This document shows positions 1 to 6,741 of a stretch of DNA of 11,556 nucleotides, in pieces. Made by a program: the position numbers and the translations under genes. The DNA comes from JADJLQ01 sp034439915. GTDB taxonomy: Bacteria > Bacteroidota > Bacteroidia > Chitinophagales > Saprospiraceae. The DNA lies in NCBI GenBank assembly GCA_034439915.1, contig JAWXBI010000180.1, positions 1 to 11,556 of the forward strand. The letters run 5' to 3'. Numbering within the stretch: the stretch's first letter is position 1; each line of letters begins with the position of its first letter. The notes below the pieces were generated by a model, which saw only the letters and a list, made by a program, of their open reading frames with translations, did not search any database and was not told where the DNA came from.

Positions 1-97
1 CAACTGTCAAACCAAGTAAAGATGTAGTGTACCATTAATTTATACAATTACTTGATTATGAACACCTATTTTTGTCCTATAGCCAAGTTGGGTTAAG
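1..97. repeat. 97-bp direct repeat, copy 1
   Basis: This copy matches positions 157-253 at 92 of 97 positions; the differences are at 15, 50, 52, 71 and 86. The repeat period is 156 bp. The copy starts at the first base of the window, so it may extend further left. It holds an inverted pair CAAGTAA (13-19) and TTACTTG (48-54), and an imperfect palindrome TGTA-N11-TACA (28-46). No open reading frame of note crosses it, and no transposase is nearby. It could be an intergenic repeat family, an element end or a small RNA; the sequence alone does not decide. Confidence 0.9.
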
Positions 98-156
98 AAA
101 ACCTTCATTGCCTAGGGGAATAGTGAAAAACATTTATCAAGCGTGTGCTTGTGCTT

Positions 157-253
157 CAACTGTCAAACCACGTAAAGATGTAGTGTACCATTAATTTATA
201 CAATTGCCTGATTATGAACACCTATTATTGTCCTATAGCCAGGTTGGGTTAAG
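157..253. repeat. 97-bp direct repeat, copy 2
   Basis: This is the second copy of the repeat at 1-97, separated from it by 59 bp of unrelated sequence (98-156). It ends 7 bp beyond the stop codon of the minus-strand DUF5009 gene. The TGTA/TACA palindrome is kept (184-202). The inverted pair of copy 1 is disturbed here (CACGTAA and TTGCCTG), and the changes are not compensatory, so a conserved hairpin is not supported by the pair alone. Nothing else recognisable lies in 1-260. Confidence 0.9.
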
Positions 254-260
254 TCCTTCC

Positions 261-1496
261 CTATAGTTTTAACCTCACCCCCAACCTATTCAGGCTTTTA
301 GTCAGCCATACACATAACAATGCCAACAACAATGATTTTAAAAGACCGATACCTCCGGTAATGAGGACCTCCGGCCATTTTAATTGTAATACCCTGAACA
401 GAAAGTATACAAAATAGGGCATCAGATAACACAATAAGGTATCCCTACCGGCTGGTTTGACTACATTAAACCAGTTCGTCTTGCCATAGACATCGGACAC
501 CCAATAAATTATCACAAAGGCACCTAGGGTAAATGCGCTGCATAAAAATAACCAGGCCGGTGTAGCGCCTAATTTGGTTAATCCCCAATATGGACGTGTA
601 AGGATAGAAAGGAGTACCAGCATCAGGATAGCACCCGAATATACCAGGGTCATTGTTCGGTTGTCCTTCCGTTCGCGAAAATAGCGGAATACCTGTGAGG
701 CAACGATCCCACCCATAGTAAGACCAGCGAGTGTACCTCCGCTGATTGCATCGGGAATAAAGGATAGAAACGGAACGGAAAATAGTTTGGCCTTCGCCAT
801 CATACTCAGCACGGCAAAAAATGCCCAACCCAACAGCAATACCCATAACCTGTTTTTAGCGATTACCACCACCAGGGCACCGGCCAAATAAGACCAACCG
901 ATCAGGCCTAATATACCCCACCAATGGGTGGAAAAACGATAGATCTCCGGATCTTTTCCTCCCCGGTAGATAAAGGCCATGGCGAGGAGGGTAATAATAC
1001 CTGCAGCCTTCAATCCAAATATCAAGGATTTATTGGCTTTAGCAGGGTAAGCGTTCCAGATGAGTATAAAACAAAGGCAACAAATGGGGTTCCAAAACAA
1101 CCTCGGCATGCCGGTGGCTTCGGCGTTATACGATTCACCGTTGACAAGAAATACACCCATAATCAGGAGGGCGATGGTGCGCAATAATATATGCCCGGTG
1201 ATCTGCAGGTCTGATTCCCCTTTTTTTCTTCTATTGTCAATGGCATAAGGCAGGGACATGCCCACAATAAAAAGAAAAGCCGGAAATACCACGTCAGATA
1301 GCCCGATTCCGTCGACCCCGCTGGCCACATGGCCGAGCCAGGCAGGTATACCTTTCAAAGACCAGAGGTCATTGACAAAAATCATCAGCACCATAGTCAG
1401 GGCACGTAATATATCAATAGCATCTACCCTTGAAATTAAACTTGCACCGGTCAGGTCATTTATCGGAGGCATCGCAGTGGGGCTGGTATCTTGCAT
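261..1496 (-). CDS. DUF5009 / HGSNAT-like membrane acyltransferase
   Basis: This is a polytopic inner-membrane protein of 411 residues. It resembles the DUF5009 and COG4299 group, which is related to heparan-alpha-glucosaminide N-acetyltransferase. The family signature sits near the N-terminus: R-V-D-A-I-D-I-L-R-A-L-T (residues 23-34), then MIFVND (38-43) and GLSDVVFPAFLFIVGMS (about 65-81). His56, just ahead of the last motif, is a candidate for the catalytic histidine of HGSNAT, although the spacing differs by about two residues. Roughly ten to eleven hydrophobic segments follow to the C-terminus. In this family the enzyme moves an acetyl group from cytosolic acetyl-CoA to a sugar across the membrane; the substrate here is unknown. 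The gene starts at ATG 1496, 33 bp after the broken deacetylase, so the two were probably co-transcribed. Length and frame look intact. Confidence 0.8.
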   Translation of the reverse strand: MQDTSPTAMPPINDLTGASLISRVDAIDILRALTMVLMIFVNDLWSLKGIPAWLGHVASGVDGIGLSDVVFPAFLFIVGMSLPYAIDNRRKKGESDLQITGHILLRTIALLIMGVFLVNGESYNAEATGMPRLFWNPICCLCFILIWNAYPAKANKSLIFGLKAAGIITLLAMAFIYRGGKDPEIYRFSTHWWGILGLIGWSYLAGALVVVIAKNRLWVLLLGWAFFAVLSMMAKAKLFSVPFLSFIPDAISGGTLAGLTMGGIVASQVFRYFRERKDNRTMTLVYSGAILMLVLLSILTRPYWGLTKLGATPAWLFLCSAFTLGAFVIIYWVSDVYGKTNWFNVVKPAGRDTLLCYLMPYFVYFLFRVLQLKWPEVLITGGIGLLKSLLLALLCVWLTKSLNRLGVRLKL

Positions 1497-1529
1497 CTTT
1501 TCGTGAAGGTAAATTTTTGGTTTTAATAA

Positions 1530-2852
1530 TCAGGTTCTTGAAATTTCAATGACACCTGCATTGGGTGCAGCCTGATAGATTACATATTTTCCCTTGTCAT
1601 CCTTCAATACCGGAAACCTTTTGTTTTCGGTCCCCTGTTTGATTTCTGCTGATTTCCATTTCAAGGGCACATACGTTTTTAAAGTTAAAGGAAGATCATA
1701 CATGCTTTTATCGAGGATGTGCTCAAGATCGACTATAAACTTACCATTTTGTTTGATGGAGTTGACGGTTGCATTCATTCTTTCCCGGATGTATTTGGTC
1801 ACATCGCCGAAGGTAGCAATCCAGAGGTCATCTTCTTTGGTTTTCATATACTGAAAATATTCATCCAGCAATTCACTGGGCAAGGCCTCCCAACCAATGC
1901 CATCTACTCCATGGATTACCAGGACGAGCCAGATATTTTCATTCGAAACAGTAGTATCGATCCAGGATTTCATCATTGGCAAGGATGTCCGGGTCACCGC
2001 TCCCCGTTGCCATTGAACATATTCTTTGGTATTATCCACAGGGGTATGGCGGCTGGCCCGGTTAAGTTCAACCAAAAATTCCTCAGGCATTCTGTTTCTC
2101 AGTGCAGGATAAACTTTAAGGGCATATTCCATGGCGCGCTCATGTTCTGTTTCATAGGGGATCTCTGCTGAAAAGGTGTATGCTTCGCCCAATTGCTGTC
2201 GGATATCTTCCCGGCTTTTTTCAAGTTCGTACAGGATATTGGTTTCATCCAACAAAACAGAGGTAAGGATGGGTTACGGTATGACTTGCAAATTCATGGC
2301 CCTGGGCTGCAAAGCCCCTGATTTCTTCCCAGGTTATCCACCTCGAAGGGTCTGAAGGCCCTTGTGGTCTTCACCATATGGTTGGAATTCTCCATTCCGA
2401 ACTTTTTGATATAGGTCATCGATGACCGTATAAGCTTCTACTGATTTACCAGCATCATAAAGGGCACCGGCCCGGGTATGATAGGCCAGGATGCCCCTTA
2501 GACCCAGGTATCCTGCCGCGGATGATCGTTTTTAAAAATTGTCTTTATTGGTAGGTAGGCCTGCAGTTTCTTCTATAATAGTCTTAACGGGTCGACCGGT
2601 GAACTTGCCTTTATAGCGCGATCCGGGAATCTGGCCGGTAATGATAAAAAAAGTGGCGGGGATCTTTAACCGGTTCATAATGGGTAGTGCGTTACGAAAC
2701 TGGTTAATGGTGCCATCGTCATAAGTAACCGAAACAGCAGACCGTTTACCATATTGCCATTTGGTGATTTCTGTCTCCCCTTCTATGTTTAGTCGACCTG
2801 GACTGATACCCATTAAAAAACTACCGGCAATGAGGAGCAACAATAATTTCAT
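1530..2852 (-). pseudogene. polysaccharide deacetylase (NodB-type), three lesions
   Basis: One gene of about 440 codons can be read from ATG 2852 to the TGA at 1530-1532, but only by passing three lesions. The first part has a hydrophobic signal-like start and the NodB motif TYDDG (residues 43-47), then IPATFFIITG. An in-frame TAA (2532-2534) lies where an F-F-K-R type sequence would be expected. The same frame then continues through RSSAAGYLGLRG and AYHTRAGALYDAG. A one-base loss in the CCC at 2359-2361 shifts into DPSRWITWEEIRGFAAQGHE and the second motif SHTVTHP. A one-base gain in the AAAA at 2254-2257 shifts into LDETNILYELEKSRED, and the rest is open, with HGVDGIGWEALPSE and DVTKYIRER. 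The family removes acyl groups from polysaccharides, usually outside the cytoplasm. All lesions lie in short homopolymers within 281 bp, so assembly error is a real alternative. A TTG start at 2255 for a shorter protein would lack both catalytic motifs. Confidence 0.85.
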
Positions 2853-2927
2853 AGGCTAATTTTTTCTTTAAATATCCTTATTCTTCGTCATATACAGGGA
2901 GCAAAGATTGTTCAGGATTAACGAACC

Positions 2928-3365
2928 ATGCCAATGGAAATTGCAGGCCACGAATTCCATTCAATCGATGGAACTACGATCTGGTTTGATCTGCAATTAC
3001 CCAAAGGCCAAATTTTTTACCTGGCCCGTGGCGATCTAAAAACGGGCAATGAAATCAAATATGCTATGCAACGGGATGAATGGAGTATCCATTTTAATAT
3101 TTCTCCTGATCAAAAATGGTTTGCAGGAGATGGGGGTGATCCCGGGCAGGTAGCCAAAGCAAAAGATGGACAATGGATTTATTTATATTCAATTTCAGGG
3201 GATAGTTTGCGATCGACCAAATTAGTGGATATGCGACATCATAATTATAAACTCGAGCCCAACGTACATTTTTCTCCGGACGGCAAATGGATCCTATTCC
3301 GTGCAAATTTTGAATGGCACACCAATGTATATGCTGTTGAAATAAATTCAAAAGGAATAAATTGA
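2928..3365 (+). pseudogene. oligogalacturonate-lyase-like, C-terminal remnant
   Basis: The 145 codons match the C-terminal third of the oligogalacturonate-lyase-like family, a seven-bladed beta-propeller of roughly 400 residues that cleaves pectin-derived oligogalacturonides. Recognisable pieces are RTMPMEIAGHEFHS (the RT is encoded just before the ATG), WSIHFNISPDQKWFAGDGGD, HHNYKLEPNVHFSPDGKW and the natural-looking end VYAVEINSKGIN. An in-frame TAA at 2919-2921 lies three codons before the first ATG, and no family-like sequence is seen upstream of it. The N-terminal two thirds are therefore missing. The remnant starts about 75 bp from the start of the divergent deacetylase gene, so a deletion or rearrangement probably ended here. 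It has no signal peptide and only part of the propeller, so an active product is unlikely. The family call is from recalled motifs. Confidence 0.7.
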
Positions 3366-3446
3366 AAAAAAGGAGATCGGGATAGGGCATGCCTGGAATT
3401 TTATGGAGTAACCAATGACTTAATTCTTTATATTGTAACCTTTATT

Positions 3447-3980
3447 TTGAAGTTAAAAATTACCTCCATATTATTGCTCAGTGTGCTTATAGCCCCGGCT
3501 GTCCGCACCTACTTATGGCTTCGCTATCAAAAGTCAGTGGTCAGGCACACGGTTAAAAGGGAGCTGATGGAAGGTCTGGAAGCGAGTGAATTGGTCTTGT
3601 TGAAGTTCACTGCCACAGCATCAGAAACAAAATTAAAATGGGCACACTCCAAAGAATTTGAATACAACCACCAAATGTATGATGTGGTGGAAACGAAAAT
3701 CATCGGAGACACGATTTATTATTGGTGCTGGTGGGACCATCTGGAAACAAAATTAAATCAACAACTCAGCCAATTGGCGAATAAGGCATTCCAGGATGAC
3801 CCGCAAAATCAGGAAAAACACCGCTGGCTACTTTCGTATTTTAAATCGTTGTATTTTATTGAGAATTTTTATCCGCATCTCTTACCGCCAGGAACACGGC
3901 GGCTGCGATACGCGGAATATTGTTCCTTATATATTTCAGCTTCGATTCAACCACCCGCACCTCCTCCCAAGTGGAGTTAA
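3447..3980 (+). CDS. small membrane-anchored protein with proline-rich tail, upstream of TonB receptor
   Basis: I do not recognise a named function. The 177-residue product has an N-terminal hydrophobic segment (about residues 5-25), a charged middle, and the stretch WAHSKEFEYNHQMYDVVETK (residues 65-84) followed by GDTIYYWCWWDH. It ends in the proline-rich QPPAPPPKWS. Similar small proteins with an E-F-x-Y-x-x-x-M-Y-D-V core and a His/Pro-rich end occur next to TonB-dependent receptors in Bacteroidota; this is from memory, not a search. The start is TTG at 3447, which keeps the hydrophobic segment; the next ATG (3567) would remove it. The gene lies 189 bp before the heme-type receptor on the same strand. 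I infer a periplasmic, membrane-tethered accessory of that receptor, perhaps metal related given the His, Cys and Trp cluster. The 189-bp gap holds no convincing gene. Confidence 0.65.
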   Translation: MKLKITSILLLSVLIAPAVRTYLWLRYQKSVVRHTVKRELMEGLEASELVLLKFTATASETKLKWAHSKEFEYNHQMYDVVETKIIGDTIYYWCWWDHLETKLNQQLSQLANKAFQDDPQNQEKHRWLLSYFKSLYFIENFYPHLLPPGTRRLRYAEYCSLYISASIQPPAPPPKWS

Positions 3981-4169
3981 TATCGTTCTGTTCATTCATG
4001 CCCCTCTGCCTAAAAAAGTAAGCACGCTGATTGCTGAGGGTTATTGGCGTTCCAATATTTGTGGCGCGATACCCGGCTGTGGTGAAAAACATCAGTCTGT
4101 TTGTTTTTTATTCATGGGAAAATGAACCCGCATAAGGCTAATAATTTATTGAACTGATTACATCTCACC

Positions 4170-6581
4170 GTGTATAAATTTATTTTAATGTGGTTGTGTT
4201 TGGGGGTGATATCGATTGCCTATTCCCAAACCATAACCATAAAAGAAAAAGAATCCAACCTCCCTCTGTATTTAGTGGTGATCCTGAGTGAAGTGCCAAA
4301 GGCACACACGACCACCAATGTCAATGGACAAGCCGATATATCAGCGTTCAAAAATTCAGCGCAGATGGAAATCAGGATGCTGGGTTATAAATCCGAAACC
4401 AAAAGTTATATTGAACTGAAGACAGCCGGTTTTGAATTATACCTGGAACCTTCCAATCTCAATTTAAAAGAAGTCGTGGTGGCGGGTACCCGCTGGAGCC
4501 AGTCATCCGGCAATGTCCCTTCAAAAATCGTCTCGGTTTCCCTCAAACAACTTACTCTGCAGAATCCTCAATCAGCAGCGGACCTGCTGAGTATAACCGG
4601 TAAAGTATACGTACAAAAAAGCCAGCAAGGTGGAGGCAGTCCGATGATCAGGGGATTTGCCACCAATAGGTTGTTGTATACCATCGATGGGGTCCGCATG
4701 AACACCGCAATTTTCCGGTCAGGTAATATTCAAAACGCAATTAACCTCGACCCTTTTGCTACAGAAAAAGCGGAAGTCCTATTTGGACCAGGTTCTGTGA
4801 TTTATGGAAGTGACGCTATTGGTGGGGTGATGAGTTTCCAAACGTTAACCCCACAGTTATCTCTTACGGATAAGCCGTTGATTTCCGGTAAAGCCCTGGT
4901 CCGGTATTCCTCGGCTAACAAGGAAAAAACAGGCCATGTTGATGTCAATCTTGGCTGGAAAAAATGGGCATTGGTAAGCAGTTTTAGCTCCTGGGATTTT
5001 GACCACCTGCGACAAGGAAGCTACGGCCCCGATGATTATCTAAAACCCTATTTCGTTCAACGGCAGGATGGAGTAGACCGTGTGATTACTCAGCAGGATC
5101 CCTTATTGCAGATACCCTCTGCCTATTCCCAAATAAATATGATGCACAAACTTCGTTTCAAACCCAACGACCACTGGGATTTTCAATACGGCTTTCATTA
5201 TTCAACAACTTCACCCTATGGAAGGTATGACAGGCACAACCGGGTTAGAAATGGTACTGCCCGTTATGCCGAATGGGATTATGGACCACAATTATGGAAG
5301 ATGAACAACCTGAATATTTCTCATCAAAGCGATCAACGTTTCTACGACAAAATAACCTTGCGGCTCGCAGTTCAAGGATTTGAAGAAAGCCGGATTGAGA
5401 GGTCGCTGAACAACAACAACCGAAGTACGCAGTCAGAAGAGGTAGGAGCATATTCTGCAAATTTCGATTTCTTCAAATCAGTGGACAAAAAAAATTCTCT
5501 TTTCTATGGTGTTGAATGGGTATTCAACGATATAAATTCCACCGGACTTTTAACTGACATTTCCTCCGGGTCAAACACACGAGGCCCATCTCGTTACCCC
5601 GTATCTGTCTGGAGTTCAATGGCAGCTTATCTGACCGATGAATTCAGGGCTACGGATAAGCTGACCTTGCAAGCGGGCATTCGATACAACCAGTTCAGGC
5701 TGACCGCTGATTTTACCAATAACACGACATTTTATCCATTCCCTTTCACCTCAGCCAAAATTGACCAGGGAGCATTTACCGGGAGTATCGGTGGAGTATT
5801 TCGTCCGTCTGACTCCTGGGTGATCAGCGGCAATTTTGGAACGGCTTTTCGATCTCCCAATGTCGATGATTTAGGCAAAGTCTTCGATTCTGAACCTGGC
5901 ACGGTGACCGTCCCCAATCCGGATTTAGAGGCCGAGTATGCCTACAATTTTGATCTCGGGGTTGCGAAAGTATTTGACGATGTAGTTAAAACAGATCTTA
6001 CACTTTATTACACCTACCTGCAAAATGCCTTAGTGAGAAGGGATTTCCAGCTGAACGGCAAAGACAGTATCCTGTATATTGGTCAATTAAGCAGGGTCCA
6101 GGCCATCCAGAATGCAGCGGTCGCCAGGGTATACGGAATACAAGCCGGATTAGAAATAAAACTTTCTGCCAGTTTTAGTTTTTCTTCCGACCTGAATGTT
6201 CAGATCGGGGAAGAAGAATTGGATGACGGTACCACCAGTGCTTCCAGGCATGCGGCGCCGCTATTTGGGGTCTCTCGTTTGAATTATGCATCAAAGAACC
6301 TGAGTATACAATTTTATGCAGATTATCAGGGGAAAAGAAAATTTGAAGACCTTGCGCAGGAAGAACAAAAAAAAGATGAAATTTATGCCAAAGATGAGCA
6401 TGGGAAAAACTTTTCTCCATCCTGGTATACCCTCAACCTGAAAGCCATGTATGACTGGACTGCCATTTTTACCTTTACAGGCGGTTTGGAAAACCTGACC
6501 GACCAACGGTACCGGCTTTATAGTTCAGGCATATCTGCTGCAGGAAGAAATTTTATACTGTCACTAAGAGTAAATTTTTAA
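4170..6581 (+). CDS. TonB-dependent receptor, heme/transferrin/lactoferrin type
   Basis: This is an 803-residue outer-membrane receptor for active uptake driven by TonB. A signal peptide covers about residues 1-20 (MYKFILMWLCLGVISIAYSQ), followed by a carboxypeptidase-regulatory-like domain to about residue 95. The plug domain is at about 105-225 and contains QKSQQGGGSPMIRGFATNRL and EVLFGPGSVIYGSDAIGGVM, which are typical of the hemoglobin/transferrin/lactoferrin subfamily. The beta-barrel fills the remainder and ends in phenylalanine (LSLRVNF), as expected for BAM-dependent insertion. The FRAP and NPNL boxes of heme receptors appear here as FRSP (560-563) and NPDL (583-586). The start is GTG at 4170, which gives a complete signal peptide. 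No SusD follows, so it is not a SusC-type glycan porin. The ligand may be heme or another iron source; no Fur-like box was seen upstream. Confidence 0.88.
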   Translation: MYKFILMWLCLGVISIAYSQTITIKEKESNLPLYLVVILSEVPKAHTTTNVNGQADISAFKNSAQMEIRMLGYKSETKSYIELKTAGFELYLEPSNLNLKEVVVAGTRWSQSSGNVPSKIVSVSLKQLTLQNPQSAADLLSITGKVYVQKSQQGGGSPMIRGFATNRLLYTIDGVRMNTAIFRSGNIQNAINLDPFATEKAEVLFGPGSVIYGSDAIGGVMSFQTLTPQLSLTDKPLISGKALVRYSSANKEKTGHVDVNLGWKKWALVSSFSSWDFDHLRQGSYGPDDYLKPYFVQRQDGVDRVITQQDPLLQIPSAYSQINMMHKLRFKPNDHWDFQYGFHYSTTSPYGRYDRHNRVRNGTARYAEWDYGPQLWKMNNLNISHQSDQRFYDKITLRLAVQGFEESRIERSLNNNNRSTQSEEVGAYSANFDFFKSVDKKNSLFYGVEWVFNDINSTGLLTDISSGSNTRGPSRYPVSVWSSMAAYLTDEFRATDKLTLQAGIRYNQFRLTADFTNNTTFYPFPFTSAKIDQGAFTGSIGGVFRPSDSWVISGNFGTAFRSPNVDDLGKVFDSEPGTVTVPNPDLEAEYAYNFDLGVAKVFDDVVKTDLTLYYTYLQNALVRRDFQLNGKDSILYIGQLSRVQAIQNAAVARVYGIQAGLEIKLSASFSFSSDLNVQIGEEELDDGTTSASRHAAPLFGVSRLNYASKNLSIQFYADYQGKRKFEDLAQEEQKKDEIYAKDEHGKNFSPSWYTLNLKAMYDWTAIFTFTGGLENLTDQRYRLYSSGISAAGRNFILSLRVNF

Positions 6582-6741
6582 TTTATTCACTAATCTCGTT
6601 TGAAAAAAGGAAGTGCTCAATTTTCCTGGATATAAACACATTGGACAGCTAAATTCCATCCGGTATTTGAAAGAGTTTTTATATTTAACGCGATGGTTAG
6701 TTAAATCGATTTTAAAACCTTACCATTTAAAAAAGTATTCA

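Noticed and set aside
242..286. GGTTGGG/CCCAACC inverted pair as a terminator for the DUF5009 gene
   Set aside because: The arm overlaps the coding end of the gene, the stem is short with a long loop, and no T-tract follows on the minus strand.
3796..4125. Overlapping plus-strand reading frame past the small protein
   Set aside because: It overlaps the better-supported gene in another frame and shows no domain, signal peptide or family-like motif.
4170..6581. SusC-type glycan transporter
   Set aside because: The plug motifs and FRSP/NPDL boxes fit the heme/transferrin group, the protein is shorter than typical SusC proteins, and no SusD follows.
6703..6712. Palindrome AAATCGATTT upstream of the GH95 gene as an operator
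   Set aside because: It is a single short AT-rich palindrome with no second copy or known regulator nearby; this is likely by chance.
6613..6741. N-terminal extension of the GH95 enzyme from an upstream GTG
   Set aside because: The signal peptide begins at ATG 6742, and the 43 upstream codons look like ordinary intergenic sequence.
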